Positions 26,317 through 34,525 of a DNA stretch of 64,000 nt are shown one piece after another (position 1 is the first letter of the stretch; each line of letters begins with the position of its first letter). A model generated the notes under the pieces. The model saw only the letters and a list, made by a program, of their open reading frames with translations, did not search any database and was not told the DNA's origin. This DNA is from Bradyrhizobium xenonodulans. GTDB taxonomy: Bacteria > Pseudomonadota > Alphaproteobacteria > Rhizobiales > Xanthobacteraceae. Position numbers and translations under genes: made by a program. The stretch is taken from positions 4,742,501-4,806,500 of the forward strand of contig NZ_CP089391.1 in the NCBI RefSeq assembly GCF_027594865.1, given 5' to 3'.

Positions 26317-27567
26317 GTGCCGTCTGACGCCATCTGGGCCTGGAGCATCGTCGTCGCCGCGACCGCAGGCGTCATCATCCGCCCCTTATCCCTGCCCGAG
26401 GCGGTCTGGGCCGTGATCGGCGCCGCGGCACTCGTGCTGCTCGGTTTCCTGCCGTGGCAGGATGCACTTGTCGGCATCGAGAAAGGCCTCGACGTCTATC
26501 TCTTCCTGATCGGCATGATGCTGATCGCCGAGCTCGCCCGGCTCGAGGGCCTGTTCGACTATCTGGCCGCGTTCGCGGTCGAACATGCACGGGGCTCGCC
26601 GCAGCGGCTGTTCCTGCTGATCTACATCGTCGGCACGCTCGTCACCGTGCTGCTCTCCAACGACGCCACCGCGATCGTGCTGACGCCCGCCGTCTATGCC
26701 GCCACCCGCGCGGCCGGCGCCAAGCCGCTGCCTTATCTCTTCGTCTGCGCCTTCATAGCGAACGCCGCGAGCTTCGTGCTGCCGATCTCCAACCCGGCCA
26801 ATCTCGTCGTGTTCGGCAAGCACATGCCGCATCTCGGGACATGGCTGCGCCAGTTCGCCTTGCCGTCGCTCGCCTCGATCGTTCTCACCTATGTCGCACT
26901 GCGCCTTGCCCTGCATCGCGAGCTGAAGAACGAGACCATCGAGACAAGCGTCCCTCACCCGAAGCTCGGTCGTGGCGGCCGACTGACCGCGTACGGCATC
27001 GGTGCGATCGGCATCGTGCTGATCTGGGCCTCTGCGCTCGATCTGCAATTGGGCTTGCCGACCTTCGTCTGCGGGACCGCGACGGCCGCGGCGGTGCTGT
27101 TGATCAATCGTCAATCGCCGCTGCCTGTGCTGCGCGGCATCTCCTGGAGCGTGCTGCCGCTGGTCGGCGGGCTGTTCGTGATGGTGGAGACGCTGGTCAA
27201 GACCGGCGTGATCGGGCAGCTCAGCGCGCTGCTGCACGAGGCCGTGGCGCAATCCGTGACGAAGGCCGCCTGGAGCGTCGGCATCGCCACCGCGATCGCC
27301 GACAACATCGCCAACAATCTGCCGGTCGGCCTCGTCGCCGGCTCGGTCGCCGCCAGCGATCACCTGCCCGCACCCGTGGTCAGCGCGATCCTGATCGGCG
27401 TCGATCTCGGGCCCAACCTGTCGGTCACGGGCTCGCTCGCCACCATCCTGTGGCTGGTCGCGCTGCGGCGGGAGAAGATCGAGGTCGGCGCCTGGCCGTT
27501 CCTCAAGCTCGGCCTGCTGGTGACGCCGCCGGCCTTGATTGCGGCGTTGGCGGCGGCAATCTGGTAG
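26317..27567 (+). CDS. ArsB/NhaD-like ion transporter (arsenite or anion permease family)
   Basis: A 416-residue, multi-pass membrane protein (about 10-11 helices). GTLVTVLLSNDATAIVLTPAVYA and FIANAASFVLPISNPANLVVFG are the paired re-entrant signature segments of the ArsB/CitMHS (ion transporter) superfamily, and a second copy appears as DNIANNLPVGLVAG and VDLGPNLSVTGSLATILWL. ArsB members extrude arsenite. No arsR, arsC or arsH is nearby, so the substrate could equally be another anion or sodium/proton exchange. Confidence 0.8.
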   Translation: MPSDAIWAWSIVVAATAGVIIRPLSLPEAVWAVIGAAALVLLGFLPWQDALVGIEKGLDVYLFLIGMMLIAELARLEGLFDYLAAFAVEHARGSPQRLFLLIYIVGTLVTVLLSNDATAIVLTPAVYAATRAAGAKPLPYLFVCAFIANAASFVLPISNPANLVVFGKHMPHLGTWLRQFALPSLASIVLTYVALRLALHRELKNETIETSVPHPKLGRGGRLTAYGIGAIGIVLIWASALDLQLGLPTFVCGTATAAAVLLINRQSPLPVLRGISWSVLPLVGGLFVMVETLVKTGVIGQLSALLHEAVAQSVTKAAWSVGIATAIADNIANNLPVGLVAGSVAASDHLPAPVVSAILIGVDLGPNLSVTGSLATILWLVALRREKIEVGAWPFLKLGLLVTPPALIAALAAAIW

Positions 27568-27695
27568 CGGTGGCAAGACCGCCTTCGAAATCAAGTGCAG
27601 TTATTTGCGGTGCATCAATGCCACCGGTGACGCCGCGGCTAGAATTCCATTGTCGCGCGGCTCAGACGCTTATGGCGCGGCAAGGAAGGTTCATC

Positions 27696-27926
27696 ATGCA
27701 GATCCAATCGAAAGCATTGCCGCAGAGCTTCTCCCTGCGTCGCGCGATCCAGGGCTTCACCGCACCAGGCGAAGGCGAGGCATCGCACCCGCTGCTGCTC
27801 GTCTCGGCTGTCGTGCTGCTGACCCTGTTCGCGATCGTGGAGATCGACCTGCACAGCGCCCAGCTTCAGGCGATCGGCCTGCTCGGCCATGGCGTCGGGA
27901 TCGATCCCGTCTTCCTGAGCCCGTAG
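27696..27926 (+). CDS. Small single-pass membrane protein, function unknown
   Basis: A 76-residue frame starting at ATG 27696, preceded at a good distance by AAGGAAGG. It has a basic N-terminus (MQIQSKALPQSFSLRRAIQGF), then one strongly hydrophobic helix (PLLLVSAVVLLTLFAIVEI, about 38-56), and a short Gly-rich tail. It lies between the ArsB-like gene and the convergent MFS gene. I do not recognise the family; the good ribosome site and the clear membrane segment support it as real. Confidence 0.55.
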   Translation: MQIQSKALPQSFSLRRAIQGFTAPGEGEASHPLLLVSAVVLLTLFAIVEIDLHSAQLQAIGLLGHGVGIDPVFLSP

Positions 27927-27986
27927 TCGCTCGTGCCGCACAACGCCCGATCGCGGCCATGACGGCCGCGACCGGGTCGCGCATCG

Positions 27987-29351
27987 TCAGTCGTTCTCGT
28001 AGCCGTAGACCTCCGGCAGGATGAAGATTGCGGCGAGCAATCCGATCAGCGGGAAGACCGCGACCATCAGCGTGGCATTGGCCTGGCCGATCGCCGCGAA
28101 CACCGTCGGGAACAGGAAGATCGCCAGGAACGACGGCAGCTTCACGAACATGTAGGCGAAGCCGCTGGCCGTGCCGCGATATTTGGGCTTGGCGACCATG
28201 GTCGGGATCGTCATGCAGTTCGACGCGTCCCAATAATGGCCCCACAGCATGGCGGCGGCTGCGAACGGCAGCAGGATCTTGTTGTCGGTGTAGAGCGCGA
28301 ACGCGGCGACCAGCAGCGCGGCCAGCACGATCGAGAACCCTGCAATCGAGATGCCGCGGTGGCCGATCTTCGGCGTCAGGAGCGGGCCGACCCAGCCCGA
28401 CACGGCGGCGAAGGAGAACAGCGCCATCGTCACCAGATTGATGCCGAGCACGCTCGACACGCCGACCATGACAAAGAGCACCGGCAGATAGAACGCGAAG
28501 GTCGAGAATTCGCTGGCTTGCACGAAGCAGGCGATCCAGCCGTAGAGCGTCGCACGCCAGCGGATCGGATCCTTCCTGAGATCGGCGAGGAATGCGCGGG
28601 TCGAGACCTTCGGCACTTCGACGTCCTGGTCCGGCAGCATGTCGAGATTGTCGTTGAACATCTCGCGCGCGACCTGCTTGGCCTCGCGGTAGCGGCCCTT
28701 CTGCACCAACCAGACCGCCGTCTCCGGCACGTCGTGACGCATGATGAGGATGATCAGCGCCGGCAACGCACCGAGGCCGAGCGTCACCCGCCACAGCGTC
28801 TCGTGGTGAATGTCGAGCAAGAGGAAGATCACGATCACGCCGATCGTGAGCACCTCGCCGACCGCGAACATGAACTGCCAGCGGTTGCCCATGACCTCGC
28901 GCTCACCCTTGGCCATGGATTCCATGATGTAGGTGTAGCCGGTGGAGATGTCGGAGCCGAGCGGAATGCCGAGCAGAAAGCGGATCACGATGAGCCAGGT
29001 GATATTGGGCACGAAGGCCTGCGCCAGCGCCAGCACGATGAACAGCACCATCGTGGCCAGGAACATGACGCGGCGGCCGATCTTGTCCGAGAGCCAGCCG
29101 CCGAGCAGCGCGCCAATGAGCGCGCCGCCCTGGGTGCCTGCTGCGGCAAGGCCCAGCATCAGCGGATCAGGATTGAATTGCTCCTTGATGAAGATCAGCA
29201 CGAAAGCGATGGAATAGAGGTCCCAGGCCTCGACCAGGATCGAGGCCATCATCAGCCAGCCGACCTTGTTGCCTTTTGGACTGTAGTTCGTGATGAGGTA
29301 GCGGACCGCGGCTTCGCTCGCGGTCGGTTGTGGCATCGCCATCGTCGACAT
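27987..29351 (-). CDS. MFS transporter (sugar-acid/aromatic-acid type)
   Basis: The start is placed at ATG 29351 (MSTMAMPQPTASEAAVRYL); 454 residues with 12 predicted helices. The GGWLSDKIGRRVMFL loop between helices 2 and 3 and RFLLGIPLGSDISTGYTYIMESM are MFS signatures, closest in feel to metabolite:proton symporters of the sugar porter/aromatic acid branch. It lies just downstream of the GntR-type regulator at 29478-30245, in the same orientation, and near the sugar-acid catabolic operon at 30424-33457, so uptake of a sugar acid such as idonate or gluconate is a reasonable inference. Confidence 0.85.
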   Translation of the reverse strand: MSTMAMPQPTASEAAVRYLITNYSPKGNKVGWLMMASILVEAWDLYSIAFVLIFIKEQFNPDPLMLGLAAAGTQGGALIGALLGGWLSDKIGRRVMFLATMVLFIVLALAQAFVPNITWLIVIRFLLGIPLGSDISTGYTYIMESMAKGEREVMGNRWQFMFAVGEVLTIGVIVIFLLLDIHHETLWRVTLGLGALPALIILIMRHDVPETAVWLVQKGRYREAKQVAREMFNDNLDMLPDQDVEVPKVSTRAFLADLRKDPIRWRATLYGWIACFVQASEFSTFAFYLPVLFVMVGVSSVLGINLVTMALFSFAAVSGWVGPLLTPKIGHRGISIAGFSIVLAALLVAAFALYTDNKILLPFAAAAMLWGHYWDASNCMTIPTMVAKPKYRGTASGFAYMFVKLPSFLAIFLFPTVFAAIGQANATLMVAVFPLIGLLAAIFILPEVYGYEND

Positions 29352-29380
29352 GTCTGGTCCTCTCTTCAAAAACTCTTTAG

Positions 29381-29475
29381 AGCGCGATGAGATCAGGATG
29401 GATCGTCATCGCGCTTTAGCTTTTTGTTTGAGCATGATCTCTCGGGAAAACCGCCGTACACTTTTCCGGATCACG
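29381..29475. repeat. Dispersed intergenic repeat with two hairpins (Bradyrhizobium-type)
   Basis: AGCGCGATGA (29381-29390) is a perfect inverted repeat of TCATCGCGCT (29406-29415). After a T-rich spacer (TTTAGCTTTTTGTTTG) comes a second partly paired unit, GAGCATGATC ... GGGAAAAC ... TTTTCCGGATCACGC. This composite of about 95 bp resembles a unit I recall as scattered through Bradyrhizobium and relatives. It separates the GntR and MFS genes and could act as an mRNA processing or attenuation site. Confidence 0.7.
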
Positions 29476-29477
29476 CT

Positions 29478-30245
29478 TCACGCGCCGAGCAGCGGCTCGA
29501 TGCTGCAATCGAGCAGGCGCGGGTCGATCCCCGCCTCCATGCCCGTGAACATCTCGCCCATGTAGTCGATCAGGGCATCACTCGCCTTCACGGCGTCCTC
29601 GACGTGGCGGCCGGCCACCGCAGCGAGGATCGCGAGATGATGATCGATCGTGCCCGACAGATCGGCCTGCCCTGGCATGAAGCGGTGGTGGATGTAGCCG
29701 ATACGGCGATACAGCGTGTGCAGCGGCCGCAACGTGTGCACCAGGAACGGCTCGCCGGCGGCCTCCAGCACCAGTGCATCGATGCGGCGATCGATGCTGT
29801 TGAACTCGTCGAGGGTCAGGCTGGCGCGGCGCTCGCGCAGGAGGCGCTCGATGTGCAGCGCCTGATTGCGGTGCGAGAGGCTGGCGCGATCGGCCGCGAG
29901 GCGGATCACGAAGCGCTCCATGTCGCGCCGCAAGGCCAGCAGCATGCGTTCGCGCGCCAGATCGATCGGCGCGATGTGCAGGCCGTGGCGCGGACGGATG
30001 ATGATCAGCGTGTCGGCGGAGAGACGATTGACGGCGTGATGCACGGGCGTGCGCCCGAACCCTGTGATGTGCTGCAATTCCAGCATCGTCATGAATTGTC
30101 CGGGCTTCAGCTCGCAATGAACGAGAAGCTCTTCGATCTTCTGGTAGGCCAGCTCGAAGAAATTGAGACGGTTGCGCCGGGAGGGCCTGCCCTCGCCGTC
30201 GTCCTCGTTTCTCACCACCTCGAGCGCGCGCTTGCGCCGTGCCAT
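29478..30245 (-). CDS. GntR-family transcriptional regulator (FCD type)
   Basis: A 255-residue regulator with an N-terminal winged helix (residues about 28-95: NFFELAYQKIEELLVHCELKPGQFMTMLELQHITGFGRTPVHHAVNRL) and an all-helical C-terminal ligand domain of the FCD type (about 105-235, including the metal/ligand helix DHHLAILAAVAGRHVEDAV). It is divergent from the sugar-acid operon starting at 30424. A near-palindrome at 30314-30329 in the intergenic space is a likely operator. Confidence 0.88.
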   Translation of the reverse strand: MARRKRALEVVRNEDDGEGRPSRRNRLNFFELAYQKIEELLVHCELKPGQFMTMLELQHITGFGRTPVHHAVNRLSADTLIIIRPRHGLHIAPIDLARERMLLALRRDMERFVIRLAADRASLSHRNQALHIERLLRERRASLTLDEFNSIDRRIDALVLEAAGEPFLVHTLRPLHTLYRRIGYIHHRFMPGQADLSGTIDHHLAILAAVAGRHVEDAVKASDALIDYMGEMFTGMEAGIDPRLLDCSIEPLLGA

Positions 30246-30313
30246 GTCGTCCTCCTGTCAGCCCGCGCTCTCGTTGAAAGGTGGCGCCTTATCTGTGACA
30301 CCCTTAAAACATG

Positions 30314-30329
30314 TTGTGATATATTACAA
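30314..30329. promoter_or_regulatory. Near-palindrome, candidate GntR operator
   Basis: TTGTGATATATTACAA is a 16-bp dyad with one mismatched pair. It sits between the divergent GntR gene (start 30245) and the dehydratase gene (start 30424). FCD-type GntR proteins bind TTGT-(A/T-rich)-ACAA dyads, so it probably controls both directions. A hairpin CCGCACC/GGTGCGG follows at 30353-30373 in the operon leader. Confidence 0.5.
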
Positions 30330-30423
30330 GCAGGCGTAAGACTTGCGCACGCCCGCACCATGCTGCGGTGCGGAATAACAACGAGACGGCGCTAGCTGCG
30401 CCTGTGATGGGAGGAGTATTGCC

Positions 30424-31623
30424 GTGAAGATCACGTCGATCGAAACGCTGCGCACCGAGGAATTCTCCAACGTCATCTGGGTGCGCGTCCACACCGACAC
30501 GGGCGTGATCGGTCTCGGTGAAACCTTCTATGGCGCGGGCGCGGTCGAAGCGCAGATCCACGACACCTTTGCCGGCCGCCTGCTCGGCCGCAATCCGCTC
30601 CACATCGAAGCCATTCATCGCGACATGCTGAACCTGCCGATGGCGCAGTCCTCCACCGGCGTCGAATATCGCGCGGCCTCCGCGATCGACATCGCACTGT
30701 GGGACCTGTTCGGAAAGGTCTGCAATCAGCCGGTGCACCAGATGCTGGGCGGCCTCTGCCGCGACAAGCAGCGCATCTACAACACCTGCGCCGGCACCCA
30801 ATATGTCCGCTCGACCAATATCAGCCCGGTCGCGAACTGGAATCTCGGGGCGTCCAGGGGCCCCTATGAAGACCTTGATGGCTTCATGAATCACGCCGAT
30901 GCACTGGCCGAGAGCCTGCTGGAAAGCGGCATCTCCGCGATGAAGATCTGGCCGTTCGATCCGGCGGCGCAGGAGAACAAGGGCCTTTACATCACCGCCG
31001 CCCAGATGAAGCAGGCGATCGAGCCGTTCGAGAAGATCCGCAAGGCGGTCGGCGACAAGATGGAGATCATGGTCGAGCTCCATTCGCTGTGGAATCTGCC
31101 GACCGCCAAGCAGATCGCGCGCGCGCTCGAGCCTTACAAGCCGACCTGGTACGAAGATCCGATTCGGATGAACTCGCCGCAGGCGCTGGCCGAATATGCG
31201 CGCTCGACCGACGTCTGGGTCTGCGCCAGCGAGACGCTGGGCTCGCGCTTCCCCTACAAGGACATGCTCGACCGCGACGCCATGCATGTGGTGATGGCGG
31301 ATCTGTGCTGGACCGGCGGCCTCACCGAGGGCCGCAAGATCGCGGCGATGGCCGAGACTTATCACCGGCCTTTTGCTCCTCATGATTGCATCGGCCCGAT
31401 CGGCTTCATCGCCGCCATCCACATGTCGTTCAGCCAGCCCAACACGCTGATCCAGGAATCGGTGCGCGCCTTCTACAAGGGCTGGTACAACGAGCTCGTC
31501 ACCACGATGCCCACGATCAAGGATGGTTACGTCTATCCGATGGAAGGACCCGGCCTCGGCGTCGACCTTCTCCCCGCCGTATTTGAGCGCTCCGATCTGA
31601 CCGTGCGCCGCTCCAACGTTTGA
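30424..31623 (+). CDS. Enolase-superfamily (mandelate racemase/muconate lactonizing) sugar-acid dehydratase
   Basis: A 399-residue protein of the mandelate racemase branch. The capping domain (MKITSIETLRTEEFSNVIWVRV, GLGETFYGAGAVEA) is followed by a barrel. Conserved acid/base and metal residues lie in GISAMKIWPFD, MVELHSLWN, TWYEDPIR and ASETLGSR, and the catalytic His in APHDCIGPIG. The clustering with idonate and gluconate dehydrogenase homologues suggests it dehydrates a sugar acid to a 2-keto-3-deoxy acid; the specific substrate cannot be read. GGGAGGAG lies just upstream of the GTG/ATG start. Confidence 0.85.
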   Translation: MKITSIETLRTEEFSNVIWVRVHTDTGVIGLGETFYGAGAVEAQIHDTFAGRLLGRNPLHIEAIHRDMLNLPMAQSSTGVEYRAASAIDIALWDLFGKVCNQPVHQMLGGLCRDKQRIYNTCAGTQYVRSTNISPVANWNLGASRGPYEDLDGFMNHADALAESLLESGISAMKIWPFDPAAQENKGLYITAAQMKQAIEPFEKIRKAVGDKMEIMVELHSLWNLPTAKQIARALEPYKPTWYEDPIRMNSPQALAEYARSTDVWVCASETLGSRFPYKDMLDRDAMHVVMADLCWTGGLTEGRKIAAMAETYHRPFAPHDCIGPIGFIAAIHMSFSQPNTLIQESVRAFYKGWYNELVTTMPTIKDGYVYPMEGPGLGVDLLPAVFERSDLTVRRSNV

Positions 31624-31635
31624 GGATTTCTTGAG

Positions 31636-32403
31636 ATGAGCACCGCCCTCTTCAACCTTTCCGGCCGCACCGCGCTCGTGACCGGCTCCTCCCGCGGCCT
31701 CGGCCGCGCCATTGCCGAGGGCATGGCTAGGGCCGGCGCCAAGCTGATCATCAACGGCGTCGATCCCAAGCGAGTCGAGCAGGCCGTCGCCGAGTTTCGC
31801 GCCGCAGGCCACCAGGCCGAGGGTGCCGCCTTCAACGTCACCGACGAGCCCGCAATCGTCGCGGCGTTCAACGACTTCGACAAAAAGGGCATTGCGGTCG
31901 ACATCGTCGTCAACAATGCCGGCATCCAGCATCGCAAGCCGCTGGTGGAATTCACCACCGACGAGTGGCGCAAGGTGATCGAGACCAACCTCACCAGCGC
32001 CTTCGTGATCGGCCGCGAGGCGGCCAAGCGCATGATACCGCGCAAGCACGGCAAGATCATCAATATCGGCTCGCTCGGCAGCGAGCTCGCGCGCCCCACC
32101 ATTGCGCCCTACACCGCAGCCAAGGGCGGCATCAAGAACCTGACCCGCTCGATGGCGGTGGAATGGGCCCAGCACGGCATCCAGGCCAACGCGATCGGCC
32201 CCGGCTACATGCTGACCGACATGAACGAGGCGCTGGTCAACAACACCGACTTCAACAATTGGCTGATGGGCCGCATCCCCTCGAAGCGCTGGGGCAAGCC
32301 GGACGAGCTGGTGGGCGCCGCGATCTTCCTCGCGTCCGACGCCTCCACCTATGTCAACGGCCAGATCATCTATGTCGATGGCGGCATGATCGCCGCGATG
32401 TAA
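31636..32403 (+). CDS. SDR oxidoreductase, gluconate 5-dehydrogenase-like
   Basis: A 255-residue classical SDR: cofactor loop TGSSRGLGRAIAEG, NNAG at NNAGIQHRKPLVEF, catalytic Ser in NIGSLGSELARP, Tyr-x3-Lys in YTAAKGG, and the C-terminal VNGQIIYVDGGM. NAGIQHRKP is typical of gluconate 5-dehydrogenase (IdnO/Gno), which interconverts gluconate and 5-ketogluconate. It lies 12 bases after the dehydratase gene and before the idonate-dehydrogenase-like gene, matching the order of an L-idonate or gluconate catabolic operon. Confidence 0.85.
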   Translation: MSTALFNLSGRTALVTGSSRGLGRAIAEGMARAGAKLIINGVDPKRVEQAVAEFRAAGHQAEGAAFNVTDEPAIVAAFNDFDKKGIAVDIVVNNAGIQHRKPLVEFTTDEWRKVIETNLTSAFVIGREAAKRMIPRKHGKIINIGSLGSELARPTIAPYTAAKGGIKNLTRSMAVEWAQHGIQANAIGPGYMLTDMNEALVNNTDFNNWLMGRIPSKRWGKPDELVGAAIFLASDASTYVNGQIIYVDGGMIAAM

Positions 32404-32425
32404 TCGCGAAACAGGGAACGAGACC

Positions 32426-33457
32426 ATGCGCGCCGTCGTCATTCACGCCCCGAAGGACCTTCGGATCGACAGCTATCCTGATGCAGAACCCGGCCCGGGC
32501 GAGGTCCGCGTCAAGATCGCGAACGGCGGCATCTGCGGCTCCGACCTGCACTACTACCATCACGGCGGCTTCGGCGTCGTCCGTATCCAGCAGCCGATGG
32601 CGCTGGGCCACGAGATCGCCGGCGTGGTCGCTTCCGTCGGCGACGGCGTCACCGGCGTGAAGCCGGGCACGCGCGTTGCGGTCAATCCGAGCAAGCCGTG
32701 CGGCCAGTGCCTGCACTGCCAGGAGGGCATGCGCAACCAATGCCTCGACATGCGCTTCCTCGGCAGCGCGATGCGCTTTCCCCATGTGCAGGGCGGCTTT
32801 CGCGAGTTCATCACGGTCGATGCCACGCAGGCCGTGCCGATCGCGGACAAGCTGTCATTGGCGGAAGCCGCGGTCGCCGAGCCGCTCGCGGTGTGCCTGC
32901 ATGCCGGCAAGCAGGCCGGCCCCCTGCTCGGCAAGCGCGTCATGATCACCGGTTGCGGCCCGATCGGCGCGCTGATGATTCTGGTCGCACGCTTCGGCGG
33001 CGCGTCCGAGATCGTGGTGACCGATGTGGCTGACGCACCGTTGGCAGTCGCGAAGAAGCTCGGCGCCACGCACGCCATCAATGTCGCAACCAACGCCACC
33101 GCGCTCGATCCCTGGCGCGCCGGCAAGGGTGTGTTCGACACGCTGTTCGAAGCTTCCGGAAATCAGGCCGCGCTACGCGCCGCGCTCGACGTGCTCAGGC
33201 CCGGCGCGACGCTGGTGCAGCTCGGCCTTGGCGGCGAGATGACGCTGCCGATCAATTCCATCGTCGCCAAGGAATTGCAGCTCCGCGGCACCTTCCGCTT
33301 CGACCCCGAGTTCGAGCTCGCGGTGCGGCTGATGGGCGAAGGCCTGATCGACGTGAAACTGCTGATCACGGCGACGATGCCGTTCGAGAACGCGGTCGCC
33401 GCCTTCGAGCTCGCCAGCGACCGCGCGCAGTCGATGAAGGTGCAGTTGACGTTCTAG
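32426..33457 (+). CDS. Zinc alcohol dehydrogenase, L-idonate 5-dehydrogenase-like
   Basis: A 343-residue medium-chain dehydrogenase. Catalytic zinc site: Cys in GGICGSDLHYYHHGG and His-Glu in LGHEIAGVV. Structural zinc: four Cys in PCGQCLHCQEGMRNQC. Rossmann loop: TGCGPIGALMILVARFGG. HYYHHGGFGVVR matches the IdnD group, which oxidises L-idonate to 5-ketogluconate; the product would feed the SDR encoded just upstream. Last gene of the GntR-controlled operon. Confidence 0.85.
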   Translation: MRAVVIHAPKDLRIDSYPDAEPGPGEVRVKIANGGICGSDLHYYHHGGFGVVRIQQPMALGHEIAGVVASVGDGVTGVKPGTRVAVNPSKPCGQCLHCQEGMRNQCLDMRFLGSAMRFPHVQGGFREFITVDATQAVPIADKLSLAEAAVAEPLAVCLHAGKQAGPLLGKRVMITGCGPIGALMILVARFGGASEIVVTDVADAPLAVAKKLGATHAINVATNATALDPWRAGKGVFDTLFEASGNQAALRAALDVLRPGATLVQLGLGGEMTLPINSIVAKELQLRGTFRFDPEFELAVRLMGEGLIDVKLLITATMPFENAVAAFELASDRAQSMKVQLTF

Positions 33458-33470
33458 GGGCGTCGATGGC

Positions 33471-34337
33471 CTATTGGCTCTCGATCAGACGGTCGCTGAC
33501 CAGCCGCACGGCGCCCCGTTTCCACGAATAGTCCGCGCCCAGGCGCAGGCCGCTGTCGCCGCGTGCCAGCACGGCGCCGGTCCTGGCATCGCGCACCTGA
33601 AAGCCGAGCGTGTATTCGGTGCGGCTGACCCGCCGCACCACGCCGATCAGCGACTGGTCCGCGCCGAGCTTTTGCGCGATCGCCGCCTCGCAGCCGCCGC
33701 AGTCCCGCAACGCATGCGCCTTCGCTGCCTCGCCGCCGACATCGACGATGCGATAGCGGCCGGATTGACCGAGCGACTCGCGCACGCTGGCTGTGACTTC
33801 GGCGAGGTATGACGCATCTGACGTCGCTGATGCACCCGCTGCGGCAGCGGTCGTATCCTCGAGCTCGAAATCGAACACCGCCAGCGCGACCGGCGCCGGT
33901 GTGCCGAGGGCGGCCATGACTTCGCGGGACACGAAGATCTCGGCGCGCTCCCATGATTCATCATTGTCGCCGCGGAAGGTGTAGAGCTTGTCCATCACGA
34001 GCTTTTTGGCGCCGACGTCGATCACGGCGACCTTGGCCCATTGCACCAGCGTGCTGGTCTTCTGAATGCCGCCGATGACCTTGAATGCCGCGCCGTCCTG
34101 GGCGGACGGCACCAGCCGGTAGCGCCCGCCTTCGCCGATGTCCCGCCTGAGCGCGGCCATGAACGCCTGAAGCCGCCGCTCATGGGCGGCGGTCTGGTTA
34201 GCCGGTTCTGCCGACGTGTCGGCATAGCTGAAATCGTCCATGGCAACGCCGATGCCGGCCTCGGCACCGGCCGGCGAATAGGCCGCCGGGAGGACGAGGA
34301 GGAGGACGGCAGAGAGGATCGACCTGATACGGCGCAT
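33471..34337 (-). CDS. Secreted protein with two DUF2380-like domains
   Basis: A 288-residue protein with a clear signal peptide (RRIRSILSAVLLLVLPAAYSPAGA, cleavage about residue 25). Two halves follow. The first (about 28-140) has IGVAMDDFSYADTSAE and RYRLVPS; the second (about 148-280) has VALAVFDFELEDTTAA, SGRYRIVDVGGEAA, CGGCEAAIAQKLGADQSLIGVV and LGFQVRDARTGAVLARG. Both resemble DUF2380, a periplasmic domain often encoded next to two-component systems, as here (34526-36570, divergent). Its role is unknown; the duplication is unusual. Confidence 0.65.
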   Translation of the reverse strand: MRRIRSILSAVLLLVLPAAYSPAGAEAGIGVAMDDFSYADTSAEPANQTAAHERRLQAFMAALRRDIGEGGRYRLVPSAQDGAAFKVIGGIQKTSTLVQWAKVAVIDVGAKKLVMDKLYTFRGDNDESWERAEIFVSREVMAALGTPAPVALAVFDFELEDTTAAAAGASATSDASYLAEVTASVRESLGQSGRYRIVDVGGEAAKAHALRDCGGCEAAIAQKLGADQSLIGVVRRVSRTEYTLGFQVRDARTGAVLARGDSGLRLGADYSWKRGAVRLVSDRLIESQ

Positions 34338-34525
34338 GCGGGCCTCGTGTGATGGAGCGGCGGCGCAATCTGGACGGCGGCTTCGCGCCGTGCAGCCGTC
34401 CCCGTCCCGGCGAGTGCCGGGAAAATTTCACGACGTTGCACCGCACTATGCGCGGCGCTTTCCGCAGCCTGCGTTCTGCCGTTTAATGCGGGAGGGACAA
34501 TTCCGTTCGCACCAGGTGCAAGCCG

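Noticed and set aside
30304..32442. 712-codon minus-strand frame over the sugar-acid operon
   Set aside because: It is antisense to the three catabolic genes, has no recognisable domain, and is a typical high-GC shadow.
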